Below are positions 37,729 to 47,484 of a stretch of DNA of 64,000 nt, piece after piece (position 1 is the first letter of the stretch; every line of letters starts with the position of its first letter). This DNA is from Pirellulales bacterium (GTDB lineage: Bacteria; Planctomycetota; Planctomycetia; Pirellulales; JAEUIK01). The notes under the pieces are model-generated. The model was not told where the DNA came from. It ran no database searches and worked only from the letters and a program-made list of their open reading frames with translations. The stretch is taken from assembly GCA_019694455.1 (NCBI GenBank), contig JAIBBY010000018.1:28651-92650 (forward strand). Reading direction: 5' to 3'. Both the position numbers and the translations under genes were made by a program.

Positions 37729-39111
37729 ATGCTCAATCACGCGTCATTGATTGTCTTGTTGGGACTGGTCGCGCTCTCCTCGCCGGCGCTGCTGTTTTGC
37801 GCCCTGGGGTTGGCGTCGCTCGCTGGCCATCCGCTCAGCGAGAAGGTGACCGGCCGGGCGTGTCTTGCGGCCAATGTGCTGGGGCTGGTTGCCTCGCTGG
37901 GCGCCCTCGCCCTGATGCTGCTGCACGGAACGCGACAGGAGGTGATTGCGCTGGGAGATTGGGTCGTCCTCCCGCATTACCACTTTACGGTGAAGTTGAT
38001 CTTCGACCGGCTGTCGGTTCCGATGGTGATTCTGTCGTTCGCGCTGTGTGGCGTCATTGCGGCCTTCGCCACCCGCTACCTCCATCGCGAACCGGGGTAC
38101 AACCGCTTTTTCGTGTTCTATGCCTTGTTTGTGCTGGGCATGGTGTTGACCTCGCTGGCTGGGACGATTGAAACCCTGTTCACCGGGTGGGAACTGGTCG
38201 GACTATCGTCGGCTCTGCTGGTGGCCTATTTTCAGAATCGACCAGCGCCGGTGCGCAACGGGTTGCGCGTGTGGATCGTCTACCGCATTTCCGACGCGGC
38301 GCTGCTGCTGGCCGCCATCGTCCTGCATCACCTCAATGGCGCGGGCGATTTCGACCGACTGCTTGGCCCAGAATCATGGCCAGAAGGACACTCCGCCATC
38401 GGCGAAGAGCAGGCCCTGGTCGTGGGGTTGCTGTTGCTGGTCGCGGCCGCGGGCAAATCGGCGCTTGTGCCTTTCTCTGGTTGGCTGCCGCGCGCGATGG
38501 AGGGGCCGACTCCGTCGAGCGCCGTTTTCTATGGCGCGCTGTCGGTCCACCTGGGGTCCTTCCTGCTGCTGCGTGTCAGCCCCATCTTGGACGCCTCGGC
38601 CGAGCTTGCCTGCGTGGTTGTCGCGCTGGGGGCGATTACTGCCTTGTATGCCTACCTGGTCGGTGGCGTGCAGACCGACATCAAGTCAGCGCTGGCCTTT
38701 GCGTCACTGGTGCAGGTTGGCCTTATTGTGGCGGAGATCGGGTTGGGACTGCGCTACATCGCGCTAGTTCATCTCCTTGGCAACGCCTGCTTGCGAGCGC
38801 TGCAATTCCTCCGCGCGCCAACCATCTTGCAAGACTACCACCTGCTCGAGAACGCCATTGGCTCACGACTGCCTCGCTCCAATGGGCGACTGGTTCCAAT
38901 ATCCGCGCGCTTTCGCGCCTGGCTGTATCGTTTTGCCCTGGAGCGCGGCTACCTCGATGCGTTGCTCGGCAGATGGGTTGTCGCCCCGTTCGTTGGTTTA
39001 TTTTCTTGGTGCGACTCGTTGGAACGCCGCTGGATCAACCTGTTGGCCGGCCGCGAATCGCGGCAAGCCCACGCCAGGCCGACTGTGGAGTGGATTGAGG
39101 AACTGTCATGA
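37729..39111 (+). CDS. dabB: DabB-like NuoL/MrpA-type proton-conducting subunit (first copy)
   Basis: 460 residues, polytopic membrane protein with about 12 segments. The antiporter-like motifs are F-T-G-W-E-L-V-G (about residue 145), R-I-S-D-A-A-L-L, and [21 protein letters not shown], with the conserved Lys and Trp-Leu-Pro element of proton-pumping complex I subunits. Together with DabA it would form the energy-coupled half of the carbon transporter. Starts 60 bases after DabA; its stop overlaps the next start by ATGA. Confidence 0.85.
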   Translation: MLNHASLIVLLGLVALSSPALLFCALGLASLAGHPLSEKVTGRACLAANVLGLVASLGALALMLLHGTRQEVIALGDWVVLPHYHFTVKLIFDRLSVPMVILSFALCGVIAAFATRYLHREPGYNRFFVFYALFVLGMVLTSLAGTIETLFTGWELVGLSSALLVAYFQNRPAPVRNGLRVWIVYRISDAALLLAAIVLHHLNGAGDFDRLLGPESWPEGHSAIGEEQALVVGLLLLVAAAGKSALVPFSGWLPRAMEGPTPSSAVFYGALSVHLGSFLLLRVSPILDASAELACVVVALGAITALYAYLVGGVQTDIKSALAFASLVQVGLIVAEIGLGLRYIALVHLLGNACLRALQFLRAPTILQDYHLLENAIGSRLPRSNGRLVPISARFRAWLYRFALERGYLDALLGRWVVAPFVGLFSWCDSLERRWINLLAGRESRQAHARPTVEWIEELS

Positions 39112-40559
39112 GCATGTGGGAGGCGCCCTGGCTCGAAGTTGCGATCATCCTGCCGGCGATCGGCGCCTTGTGGGTCAGTCGCTTCCGTAACCCCCTCCGC
39201 GCCTTCCAATGGGGCTTGGCTTTTACAACCGCCACGCTCGCCGCCACCCTGCTGGCGTGGATTGGATTTCTTGTCGAGCCCTCCGCCGCGGACGGTGGTC
39301 TGAGCGTGCAACCGCGTCTCTTCGGCCGTCAACTGTTCGGCCTGGATGAGCTCAGCGCCCCGCTGGTGGCGCTGATTGCCCTGCTTCATTTCCTTACCGC
39401 GCTGGCCACTGGCCGGACGAAGATGCGGCGTTTCTCCCTAGCCTGGTCGCTAGTCTCCGAGTCAGTGCAATTGGCGCTGCTAAGTTGCGCGGTACCTTGG
39501 TTGCTCATTGGTCTGTTGGTCGCATGCGTGATCCCGCCCTACGCGGAGTTGCGCAATCGTGGCAGGTCGGCCCGCGTCTATGCGCTGCACATGGGGCTAT
39601 ATGTAGGCCTGCTCGTCCTGGGATGGGCCTGCTTCGATCTTGAAGCGGAGCACAAGTCGCAGCAGGTCTGGGCCGCGATTCCGCTATTGGCGGCCATTCT
39701 CATCCGTTGCGGCACCGTGCCAATGCATTGCTGGATGACGGATTGGTTAGAACACGCTTCATTTGGCAATGCCTTGCTGTTTGTGACGCCGCTCAGCGGG
39801 GTCTACGCAGCCGTGCGTCTGGTGCTGCCGATCGCTCCCGATTGGGTACTGCAAAGCATTGGCTTGTTTTCGCTGGTCACTGCCGTGTATGCCGCCGGAA
39901 TGGCCGTAGTACAGCAGGATACCCGCCGCTTCTTCGCGTACCTGTTCCTCAGCCATGCATCGCTGATCCTCGTCGGATTGGAGTTGCACACGTCGATCAG
40001 TTTGACTGGCGCGCTTTCTCTGTGGATCGCCGTTTCACTGTCACTCGCTGGGTTCGGCCTGACGCTGCGCGCGTTGGAGGCCCGCTTTGGGCGCCTGTCG
40101 TTGGCGAAATACCATGGTCTGTACGATCACTCGCCGGCCCTGGCGGTCTGCTTTCTGCTCACGGGACTAGCGAGCGCCGGGTTCCCTGGCACCCTGGGCT
40201 TCGTGGCGACCGAGTTGCTGGTGGAGGGCGCGATCGAAGCCAGTCCTGTTATCGGAATCGGCGTAATCCTGACGGCGGCGATTAATGGCATTGCTGTTGT
40301 GCGCGCCTACTTCGCCCTCTTCACAGGCGCTCGGCATGCGTCTACGGTGTCGCTGGGGATGGGCGCGCGCGAGCGCATCGCTGTGTTGACCCTGGCCGCG
40401 CTGATCTTAGGGGGCGGGCTCGTTCCGCAGCCCTGGGTGGCCTCGCGCTACCGAGCGGCGACGACGCTCCTTCAGGAACGCGCGCGCCGCATCGCCCCGC
40501 CGAGTATGACAACACGGCAGCCGTCCTCCCCCCACGAACGACTTACTCCAGGGCGTTGA
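39108..40559 (+). CDS. Second NuoL/NuoM-like membrane subunit of the DAB module
   Basis: 483 residues, about 13 membrane segments. Related to the antiporter-like complex I subunits but more divergent: the W-L-P-x-A-H block is replaced by [19 protein letters not shown], and the later Lys/His motifs resemble [16 protein letters not shown]. Coupled to the previous gene by ATGA overlap. It is either a second DabB or an accessory channel subunit. Confidence 0.78.
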   Translation: MSMWEAPWLEVAIILPAIGALWVSRFRNPLRAFQWGLAFTTATLAATLLAWIGFLVEPSAADGGLSVQPRLFGRQLFGLDELSAPLVALIALLHFLTALATGRTKMRRFSLAWSLVSESVQLALLSCAVPWLLIGLLVACVIPPYAELRNRGRSARVYALHMGLYVGLLVLGWACFDLEAEHKSQQVWAAIPLLAAILIRCGTVPMHCWMTDWLEHASFGNALLFVTPLSGVYAAVRLVLPIAPDWVLQSIGLFSLVTAVYAAGMAVVQQDTRRFFAYLFLSHASLILVGLELHTSISLTGALSLWIAVSLSLAGFGLTLRALEARFGRLSLAKYHGLYDHSPALAVCFLLTGLASAGFPGTLGFVATELLVEGAIEASPVIGIGVILTAAINGIAVVRAYFALFTGARHASTVSLGMGARERIAVLTLAALILGGGLVPQPWVASRYRAATTLLQERARRIAPPSMTTRQPSSPHERLTPGR

Positions 40560-40674
40560 ACCAACGAAAAGGATATTCCCGACCCGCAGCCGCGCCCCCC
40601 ATCCGGATTTTTTCTGATCGGCCGCTGCTAGCAGACAATTTGCATCCGCCGGGCATTCGAATAATCATGTGGGT

Positions 40675-40974
40675 ATGCACAAGCGCATTCGCCCCGGCGA
40701 CCCCATCATCTACCGCGTCACCAAGCGAAGCTGCCATCCGGGGCAGCGGGCGCGCGATGTCTTTCCGGAACCGAGCGGCGACGGCTACACCTACGACATC
40801 GACAAGTTCTGGATCGTGAGCGAGTGCCTGCCCGACGGCACGCTGCTCGCCCGCACTCGCAAGGGAAAGACCCGCACCATCCAAGCCGACGATCCGCAAT
40901 GGCGCCTGCCGCGCTGGTGGGAGCGCCTGCTCTACGCCTCGCGATTTCCGTCGTCAACCGCCGCGGACGAATAG
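40675..40974 (+). CDS. Hypothetical protein, 99 aa
   Basis: Starts M-H-K-R-I-R-P-G-D-P-I-I-Y-R-V-T-K; the frame opens two codons earlier with GTG at 40669. Soluble, basic, with a C-terminal W-R-L-P-R-W-W-E-R-L segment. No family recognised, though the protein-like composition and the conserved-looking N-terminal half (P-G-D-P-I-I-Y-R-V) suggest a genuine small gene. Confidence 0.6.
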   Translation: MHKRIRPGDPIIYRVTKRSCHPGQRARDVFPEPSGDGYTYDIDKFWIVSECLPDGTLLARTRKGKTRTIQADDPQWRLPRWWERLLYASRFPSSTAADE

Positions 40975-41011
40975 CGCCCCGCGCAATGCTGTCGTACCGT
41001 GTCGCCGCGCA

Positions 41012-42220
41012 CTATGGGCGCGCCGCCAGCGCCGCCGCAGCCGCGCGTTGAAACTCCAGGCGATACTCGCTGCCATCGCCGTTGGGCAAACCCACTCGCT
41101 GAATCAGCAAGATCATCACGGCTTCGTTGTGCGGATCGGCCCAGGCTTGGGTGCCGAGCATGCCGCCATGTCCGAACGACCCCGGCGACAACATCGCCGT
41201 CACCCCTTCGGGCTCGCGCACCACGCCCACCCCCAGACCGTATACCGTGCCCGGCACGAAACCGGCTTTAAGATCGCCCGTCTGTACGCGGCACATTTCG
41301 TCCACCGTTTCTGGCTTGAGCAATCGCACGCCATCGAGTTCCCCCCGCCGCAACAGCATTTGATAAAAGCGAAACAGGTCCGCCGCGGTCGAATACAACC
41401 CGCCCGATGGGTTGGGGCTGCGCGTCTCCATGGGGCCAAAGAAATCGAACTTGCTGCGCGTCAATTTCTTCTCGCGACTATTGTAGGCGTAGGTTGAGGC
41501 CAGCCGCTTCTCGTCTTCCGGAGTCAGTCGAAAACCGGTGTCGTCCATCGCCAACGGTTCGCAAATTCGCTTCGCCACGAACTGATCGAACGGCATGCCC
41601 GACGCGACCTCCACCGCGCGGCCAGCCACCGTCAGGCCGGGGCCGTACATCCAGCGAGAGCCCGGTTCGAACTGCAATTTCTGCTTGGCCAGTCGGGCCA
41701 CGGTCGCTTCCAACGTGCCGGTGTTCCGTTGGTCGCTGAACAGCCCCGAGGTGTGCGTCAGCGCATGCCGCAGCGTGATCGTGTTGTGCGGCGCTTCCTT
41801 GAACTCGGGCAACCAGGTGGCCAGCGGTTCATCCAGCGCCAACTTCCCTTCGTCGCAGCAGATCAGCGCCGCCACCGCCGCGATTGGCTTGGTCATCGAC
41901 ATGATGGAGAACACCGTGTCGCCGCGCATGGGGCGTTGTGATTCCACGTCGGCCAGGCCGACGCCATCGAGATGAACGATCTTGCCCCGTTGGCCAACCA
42001 GCGCCACGGCGCCCGCCAGATTGCCCCGCTCAACGAATGGTTGCAGCGCGGCGGAGATGGCCGCCACGCGCGGCGGCGCCGACTCTGCCAGCGTTTCGGC
42101 CGCGGGTTGTGCATGGACCGCGGCGGCGATCGGCAGATACGCGCCGAGCCACAGCAAATGCTTCCAACGGCTCAAGACGCGGATTGTGACTCCGTGGCGC
42201 GGGATGATCGCCGTTGGCAT
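41012..42220 (-). CDS. Serine hydrolase (class C beta-lactamase family)
   Basis: 402 residues from the ATG at 42220, preceded by GGAG at seven bases; the frame opens at 42373. Signal peptide (W-L-G-A-Y-L-P-I-A-A-A-V-H-A). Catalytic S-x-x-K is S-M-T-K (in S-I-M-S-M-T-K-P, about residue 107). The Y-x-N equivalent is Y-G-P, and the terminal KTG-like box is H-G-G in F-G-H-G-G-M-L-G. A penicillin-binding-protein-like esterase or carboxypeptidase; natural substrate unknown. Divergent from the isochorismatase gene. Confidence 0.85.
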   Translation of the reverse strand: MPTAIIPRHGVTIRVLSRWKHLLWLGAYLPIAAAVHAQPAAETLAESAPPRVAAISAALQPFVERGNLAGAVALVGQRGKIVHLDGVGLADVESQRPMRGDTVFSIMSMTKPIAAVAALICCDEGKLALDEPLATWLPEFKEAPHNTITLRHALTHTSGLFSDQRNTGTLEATVARLAKQKLQFEPGSRWMYGPGLTVAGRAVEVASGMPFDQFVAKRICEPLAMDDTGFRLTPEDEKRLASTYAYNSREKKLTRSKFDFFGPMETRSPNPSGGLYSTAADLFRFYQMLLRRGELDGVRLLKPETVDEMCRVQTGDLKAGFVPGTVYGLGVGVVREPEGVTAMLSPGSFGHGGMLGTQAWADPHNEAVMILLIQRVGLPNGDGSEYRLEFQRAAAAALAARP

Positions 42221-42353
42221 GTTGATGCTCCGCATGACTTGCATAATTGTGGTACGGGCGGGCATTCGCATGGCTCGCCCAATTCGGCAATAATCGACGC
42301 TGGCCAAAGCACGCGTCGCGCCATCATCATGCGTCATCTTGTGGAGCATTGCC

Positions 42354-43229
42354 ATGCCGAGGGCATTTCTCATGTTTCTGGTCGCCTGCTTGGCTCAGCA
42401 CGCCTTAGGCCGGGGCGCTGCCGCCGAGTCTCCCGCGGCGCTCACACTGCACGCCCGCAGTCGCGACGCTGCCGCCGCGCCGGTGGAAAAGGCGCTCCAC
42501 TGGAACCCGCGCCGCACCGCGCTCATTATCTGCGACATGTGGGACGCTCACTGGTGTCGCGGCGCCGCCGCGCGAGTGGTCGAACTGGCCGATCCCACCA
42601 ATCGGCTGGCCCAGCGCGCCCGCGAACAAGGCGTGCTGGTCATTCACGCCCCTAGCACCTGCATGGAGTTTTACCAAGACACGCCACAGCGCCAGCGCGC
42701 GCTGACGGCGCCGTATGCCAAGGCGCCCAAACCGCTGTCGCAGAGCATGCGCTGGGGCACGCGCTGGTGTTGGCCAGATCCCCGCCGCGAGCCCGACCTG
42801 CCGATCGACGATTCCGACATGGGCTGCGACTGCGCCACGAAGTGCGAGATTCACTCCCCGTGGAAGCGGCAGATCGCGATCATCGAAATTGGCGAACCGG
42901 ACGTGATTAGCGACGACGGTCAAGAGGTGTTCAACGTCCTGGCCGAGCGCGGCATCGACCAGATTATCATCGCCGGCGTGCATCTCAACATGTGCGTGCT
43001 AGGCCGGTCGTTCGCCATTCGGCAAATGGTCGACCTCGGCAAACAGGTGGTGCTGGTCCGCGACCTGACCGACACCATGTACAACCACCAGATGCGTCCG
43101 CAGGTCGATCACTTCCGTGGCACCGATCTGGTCGTCGAGCATGTGGAGCGCCACTGGTGCCCCACCATCGCCAGCACCGATCTCTTGGGCGGCGAGCCAT
43201 TTCGCTTTCGCGACGACCGGCGCCAGTAA
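42354..43229 (+). CDS. Exported cysteine hydrolase, isochorismatase family
   Basis: 291 residues from the ATG at 42354 (GGAG seven bases upstream). Signal peptide to A-L-G-R-G-A-A-A. The catalytic Asp is in L-I-I-C-D-M-W-D-A-H-W and the nucleophile Cys in G-V-H-L-N-M-C-V-L-G-R-S. The inserted region C-D-C-A-T-K-C is Cys-rich. Family members hydrolyse amides or isochorismate; an exported member with a signal peptide points to an extracytoplasmic amidase. Substrate unknown. Confidence 0.83.
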   Translation: MPRAFLMFLVACLAQHALGRGAAAESPAALTLHARSRDAAAAPVEKALHWNPRRTALIICDMWDAHWCRGAAARVVELADPTNRLAQRAREQGVLVIHAPSTCMEFYQDTPQRQRALTAPYAKAPKPLSQSMRWGTRWCWPDPRREPDLPIDDSDMGCDCATKCEIHSPWKRQIAIIEIGEPDVISDDGQEVFNVLAERGIDQIIIAGVHLNMCVLGRSFAIRQMVDLGKQVVLVRDLTDTMYNHQMRPQVDHFRGTDLVVEHVERHWCPTIASTDLLGGEPFRFRDDRRQ

Positions 43230-43239
43230 ATGCGCCTAG

Positions 43240-43428
43240 TTACGGGCTCGCCTTCGCCGGCGCCGACATCGACCGCCCCGCCCGCTCGAACGTGCCTTGC
43301 GACACGCGGCCCAGGCAGTTGATGCTGCTGGTCATCACGCCCAATAGCAGCGCAAGCAGCACGGCGTATTCCGTCGAGGTGACGGCACGCTCGTCGCGCA
43401 ACCAGCCAATGAATTTGCGATGACGCAT
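43240..43428 (-). CDS. Flp/Fap-type (Tad) pilin, 62 aa
   Basis: From the ATG at 43428: M-R-H-R-K-F-I-G-W-L-R-D-E-R, then A-V-T-S-T-E-Y-A-V-L-L-A-L-L-L-G. The Glu-Tyr pair five residues into the hydrophobic helix and a preceding basic leader are hallmarks of Flp prepilins, which are cut by a dedicated prepilin peptidase and assemble into Tad pili. No cpa/tad secretion genes lie nearby, so it is isolated. Confidence 0.75.
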   Translation of the reverse strand: MRHRKFIGWLRDERAVTSTEYAVLLALLLGVMTSSINCLGRVSQGTFERAGRSMSAPAKASP

Positions 43429-43619
43429 GAAAGACCGCTCGCGAAACGGCGCCGATCGCGATACCGCGCGGCGTGCTGCCGCCGTATGCTTCCCCTGGAG
43501 ATACGACGCCGCCGCGCAAATCGATCGGCCCATGCAAGTCTAGCTCGCCGTGGTGAATCGTCCGGCTTGACCAGCTTTCCGAGCGAAACCGTTGGCGTCG
43601 GTCGTAACGGTTGTCCGCG

Positions 43620-44537
43620 TCAGTCTGCCGACTGTCTCCCGTAATACGCCAGTGCGGGCAACTGCGCGCGCGTTCTGACTAGCTCGACAATCTGGTCCAC
43701 CTCGGCATCGGCCAGTGGGGCCACGTACGATTCGGCCGGGCGCCGCGCCACGGTGTAGACCTGCACCAGTCGAATTTGCCCGCCGGCGGCGACGATCGCG
43801 CGCAATCGATCGCAATATGCGTCCAACTCTGCCGGCGTCGGCGACTGGCCATTCACCCGCATGAACAAGGATTGAATCACCAGCGGCCGCCGCCGCGCCG
43901 CCGCGGTGATGTTGTCGAGAATCTGCTGAAAGGGAATCGTGGTGCGGTCCACCAGGTGATAGTACTCCGCCGTGCCGGCGTCGAGCTTAGCCCAAATCTC
44001 CCCCTGGTTCGCGTCGAATATCTCCAGTCCGCGCTCGACGTGCGGGCGGTGGAACATGCTGGCGTTGGTGATCAACACCAGTTTGACCTCGTCGAGTCCG
44101 TGCGCGCGTTTAAGACTGGCGCAGCGCTCGATAATCTCGTCGAAATTGCGATAGGTGGTGGGCTCTCCATCGCCAGAGAACGCGATGTCGTTCAGCCGGC
44201 AAAATGCGCCCGGCGTCTCTCGAAACTTCGGCTGCCGCCAGATCGCGCCGGAGCGAACAAGGCCGAGCATGCCGTCGAGTTCCGCCAGCAGCGGATCGAT
44301 TTCGACAAATCGCGTTTCGCTCTTCTCAACGCGATTCACCTGACAATAGATGCAATCAAAGTTGCATACCTTGTCGGGATTGAGATTAACGCCGATCGAT
44401 AGTCCGCCCGAGCGACGACTCACCACCGGATAGACGAAGCGGTTGGTCTCGAACGACCGCTCGTGCGCGGCGAAGACCGGCGCAAGGCCACCACTGGGTG
44501 CAACGGGTTCGTCGGCGGATGGAAGCGGTTTGGTCAT
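43620..44537 (-). CDS. Radical SAM protein
   Basis: 305 residues. The iron-sulfur motif C-N-F-D-C-I-Y-C (about residue 59) is the classical C-x3-C-x2-C. Followed by A-F-S-G-D-G-E-P-T-T (SAM-binding GGE-like) and V-I-T-N-A-S-M-F. Pattern similar to archaeal/bacterial radical SAM proteins of unknown reaction (wybutosine-like group). A perfect TATAAT and an 11-bp inverted repeat lie just upstream (44540-44605). Confidence 0.88.
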   Translation of the reverse strand: MTKPLPSADEPVAPSGGLAPVFAAHERSFETNRFVYPVVSRRSGGLSIGVNLNPDKVCNFDCIYCQVNRVEKSETRFVEIDPLLAELDGMLGLVRSGAIWRQPKFRETPGAFCRLNDIAFSGDGEPTTYRNFDEIIERCASLKRAHGLDEVKLVLITNASMFHRPHVERGLEIFDANQGEIWAKLDAGTAEYYHLVDRTTIPFQQILDNITAAARRRPLVIQSLFMRVNGQSPTPAELDAYCDRLRAIVAAGGQIRLVQVYTVARRPAESYVAPLADAEVDQIVELVRTRAQLPALAYYGRQSAD

Positions 44538-44539
44538 TG

Positions 44540-44605
44540 GGGCGTGTCCGCATGGTGGCCGTAGTCATTATATCGCATGACTCGGCTCCCAGGTCGGACA
44601 CGCCC
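44540..44605 (-). promoter_or_regulatory. TATAAT promoter element inside an inverted repeat, upstream of radical SAM gene
   Basis: On the minus strand a perfect TATAAT lies at 44567-44572. It is bracketed by GGGCGTGTCCG (44540-44550) and CGGACACGCCC (44595-44605), an 11-bp perfect inverted repeat. The -35 region is poor. A further palindrome, TTGGTTAACCAA, sits at 44615-44626. The arms could be operator halves or a long stem. Confidence 0.45.
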
Positions 44606-44629
44606 GACCAAGACTTGGTTAACCAACCA

Positions 44630-45988
44630 CTAGCGCGCGGCCTGCTCGCCCGCCTGCAAGCGGTGATCGCTAAACACGATCTGCAGCACTTGGCGGCGAT
44701 TCTTGTCGCCGCAGCCCACCACGGTCACTTGCGCCGGCAGGTCGAACTTGCCGAGGCGCACCCACTCGTGATAGACGGTCTCGGTCAGCTTGAGATCGCC
44801 GGTCTTTTCGTCCCAAAAGCTGACCGTGAACGCGTGCGGCATGTACTTGCCTTCGGCGTTGAAGTCCACATCCAGCACGCTGATCGTGAAGTGCTGCTTG
44901 CCCATCGCCCGATTCACCTCGGTCACCACCCGATCGCGAATTCGGTAGACGCTGCCCATCTGCGGGTCGGACAGCTTGACGCGCGGCCCCAGCACGTGCG
45001 ACAGGCTGCCATCAAAGGCCGCGCCATTGTCGAACTGCGATCCCGGCATGCGGTGCATGACCAGCGAGTTCAGGTGGCGATCGACCAATCCCGCGCCGAA
45101 CGAGCCGATACCCTTGAGCTCCACATCGCCATCGGCGGTGACGTGCAGCTCGCCTTCCTTGGTTTCTTCATCCAGCTTCACTTCGATCTTGGCCACGAAG
45201 CCCGGGAAGTTGTCCCACACGGCGCGGTGCTCGCGGGCGCCGGCCAAAATGGCTTCGGCCGACTCGGCTGCGGCCGTGGTCGCCGGGGCGATGATCTTGA
45301 AGGAGGTGGTCGCGAAATGCGTGGTTTGCGTGTACTGCTTGCCGTCCAGTTCGCCGCCGCGATCCGCCTCGACATGCTTGGCGCGGATGGCGTACACGCC
45401 AGGCGCCGCCGTCGACAACCGCACCACGCCGGCCGCATCGGTCTTGTGGTCGTGGCTTTCGCCCGCCGGATCAATCACCACCACCTCGGCGTCGGCGAGC
45501 GGCTTGCCCTGCCAGAGCGTGGTGAGGGTGATGCCGCCATCGGCCAAGGCCGGCACCACTTCCAGATCAAGCTTGCCGCTGGCGAAAGTCTTGTCGATCG
45601 GTCCCAGCCATTGCGTGGCGTAGTAGTTGAGCAGCATGGCCTTGCCTTCGCGCTCGAACACGCCGTATTGGCAGCGCGCCGCCGCCACGTAGTCGCCGGT
45701 CACCGGCGCCTCGCCCACCAGCGCGCCGGTTTCGCCGGCGTCGTCTTTCCAGCTTGTCAGCTCAACCGCCTTGGGCTCGCCCCCTTCGCGAATCACCCAG
45801 GCCTCGGTCGGCTTCAGACGGTCAACCAGGCGCAGCGCGCCGGGCTCCAGCCCTTCAGAAAAATAAACGCGCAACTGGCGCAGCGCGTCGGATTGTGGGA
45901 TCACATCGACCCACACAAAATGCGCCGCCGCAGGACGCGCGAGCAGCAATGACAGAAGCAAGATCAAACACTTAGTTGCGGTGCGCAT
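44630..45988 (-). CDS. Exported DUF4198-like / DUF3386-like two-domain protein
   Basis: 452 residues from the ATG at 45988, which has GGAG nine bases upstream; an alternative ATG at 45997 overlaps the previous stop as ATGA. Signal peptide to A-A-A. Residues about 25-220 look like DUF4198 (A-H-F-V-W-V-D-V, and W-Q-G-K-P-L-A-D-A-E-V-V-V followed by D-A-A-G-V-V-R-L), a family linked to metal-uptake systems. Residues about 250-440 resemble DUF3386 (A-R-E-H-R-A-V-W-D-N-F-P-G-F). Likely one operon with the lipoprotein and DUF1559 genes. Confidence 0.68.
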   Translation of the reverse strand: MRTATKCLILLLSLLLARPAAAHFVWVDVIPQSDALRQLRVYFSEGLEPGALRLVDRLKPTEAWVIREGGEPKAVELTSWKDDAGETGALVGEAPVTGDYVAAARCQYGVFEREGKAMLLNYYATQWLGPIDKTFASGKLDLEVVPALADGGITLTTLWQGKPLADAEVVVIDPAGESHDHKTDAAGVVRLSTAAPGVYAIRAKHVEADRGGELDGKQYTQTTHFATTSFKIIAPATTAAAESAEAILAGAREHRAVWDNFPGFVAKIEVKLDEETKEGELHVTADGDVELKGIGSFGAGLVDRHLNSLVMHRMPGSQFDNGAAFDGSLSHVLGPRVKLSDPQMGSVYRIRDRVVTEVNRAMGKQHFTISVLDVDFNAEGKYMPHAFTVSFWDEKTGDLKLTETVYHEWVRLGKFDLPAQVTVVGCGDKNRRQVLQIVFSDHRLQAGEQAAR

Positions 45989-45993
45989 GGTAT

Positions 45994-46464
45994 TCATCTC
46001 CGCGAAGTAGGTTGCTCGGATTTCAGTTCAAAATGAAATTCGTTTGGTCCCCCCTGGACCGTTTCGACTAACAAAGTGGACTCTCGGTTGTACGTGGCGG
46101 GTATCCGTTCCGCCGGGCGCTTGGCCGGCGGCTTTTCGCCAGGAGCGATGCTCGGCTCGGTCTCCCAAATTTCGACCTGCAATTTTCCGGCGGCCGGTCC
46201 CTCATCCTGCTTCAGCACGTACTGCCCGGCGTGGATGGCCGCCGCGGCCTTGGGGCCATTGGTTCCCGCCGCGGGAATGAACATGATGGCGGCGCCGTCG
46301 AGCGGTTGTCCATCCAGCCGCACTGTGCCCGACACCGCAACCCGCTCGTTCGGCTCTCCCCCGCAACCGCAGGCCAGCGCCACAGACGCCAATAGCGCCA
46401 ATAGTCCACAGTGGCCGCGTTTCCGACGGCGCTGCCCAACGGTGTCATCGCCATCACAGCCCAT
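45994..46464 (-). CDS. Putative lipoprotein with carboxypeptidase-regulatory-like domain
   Basis: 156 residues from the ATG at 46464 (alternative ATG at 46479), overlapping the end of the DUF1559 gene by 11 bases. A hydrophobic segment [14 protein letters not shown] forms a lipobox (L-A-C-like). Residues about 45 onward, [21 protein letters not shown], are a typical planctomycete Ig/CnaB-like domain. Surface or periplasmic lipoprotein of unknown role. Confidence 0.72.
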   Translation of the reverse strand: MGCDGDDTVGQRRRKRGHCGLLALLASVALACGCGGEPNERVAVSGTVRLDGQPLDGAAIMFIPAAGTNGPKAAAAIHAGQYVLKQDEGPAAGKLQVEIWETEPSIAPGEKPPAKRPAERIPATYNRESTLLVETVQGGPNEFHFELKSEQPTSRR

Positions 46465-47338
46465 CGTGGTTGGCTTCATGACCGTCGCGCGTGGCGGCCG
46501 CGTCGAGCACCGAAGCGTCCACATTGGTGGGCACAAACCGCACCGAGCCGTCGGCAAAGACAAAATTGACGCCCCCCGGATGATCGCCGCGGAACGTCCC
46601 CCACTCAAAATTCGTCCCTGGCACCACCACCCGATCACTGTTGAATTGACCGAACGTGGAGGCCCAGCTATGCCCTGGATAACCGATCCCCCACATGGTG
46701 CTGCCGCCGCGCACCTGGTCGTATTTTTCGACGCAGGAGGTGAACTTGAAATTCTCCAGGCCAAAATCGAGCTCGCCCACCATCAGCGTGTGCGATGAGC
46801 CATCGAGTTGGCTGATGATGCCGACCGACGTTTTATACGGCGGCTTGGTGAACGCGCCGTTGTACACTGCCGCCAACGGCCAGGGATTGTTCGACCCGAC
46901 GTTCAGGGCATAGCTGGCCGGCGCGCCCGATTCTTGCGCGCACAACACGTTGGCCTCGGGCACCTCGCGCGGCAGCGTCATCGAGGGGCACAGATACACC
47001 GGTATCGTCTGCTGAATCACGTTCTTGATGGTGTTCGACGGCGTGATCGCCAGCGGATCCTCGTGAAAATCGTAACGCTCGTGAAGCGCGTCTTGCTCCA
47101 AGAACGGCAAGATGCTCACGAAGCCGCTAAACTGCTCGCGCCCGGCGGGCGGCAGGTAGCCGCAGCTATTGCCATACATGTGCAGCGCCAAGCCAATCTG
47201 CCGCAGATGACTCGCACAGGTCGCCCGACGTCCTGCCTCGCGCGCCGATTGCACCGCCGGCAGCAACAGCGCAATCAAGATTCCGATGATCGCAATCGAA
47301 ACCAATAGCTCCACGAGCGTGAATGCGGTGCGTCGCAT
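46454..47338 (-). CDS. DUF1559 prepilin-like exported protein
   Basis: 294 residues. Type II secretion/pilin-like N-terminal methylation site [17 protein letters not shown], then A-R-E-A-G-R-R and the DUF1559 end block [15 protein letters not shown]. Planctomycetes carry dozens of such pseudopilins. The start at 47338 has AAGGA nine bases upstream. First gene of the run with the lipoprotein and DUF4198-like genes. Confidence 0.92.
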   Translation of the reverse strand: MRRTAFTLVELLVSIAIIGILIALLLPAVQSAREAGRRATCASHLRQIGLALHMYGNSCGYLPPAGREQFSGFVSILPFLEQDALHERYDFHEDPLAITPSNTIKNVIQQTIPVYLCPSMTLPREVPEANVLCAQESGAPASYALNVGSNNPWPLAAVYNGAFTKPPYKTSVGIISQLDGSSHTLMVGELDFGLENFKFTSCVEKYDQVRGGSTMWGIGYPGHSWASTFGQFNSDRVVVPGTNFEWGTFRGDHPGGVNFVFADGSVRFVPTNVDASVLDAAATRDGHEANHDGL

Positions 47339-47433
47339 CGCTGGCGTCCTTAGCGCTGAAAAACCAAATCCTGTCGAAACGCGATCATCTACCGTGCTGA
47401 ACTACTTGCCGCTGAAATCTCTGGGTCAAAAAA

Positions 47434-47470
47434 CCTCGGCCGTTCGCAGCGGGCAGGCGAACGGCCGAGG
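47434..47470 (-). terminator. Strong intrinsic terminator
   Basis: Perfect 14-bp stem CCTCGGCCGTTCGC (47434-47447) / GCGAACGGCCGAGG (47457-47470) with a 9-base loop, followed on the minus strand by TTTTTTGACC. Lies directly past the end of the PEP-CTERM gene at 47485. Confidence 0.9.
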
Positions 47471-47484
47471 CGCCTCTTACATAT

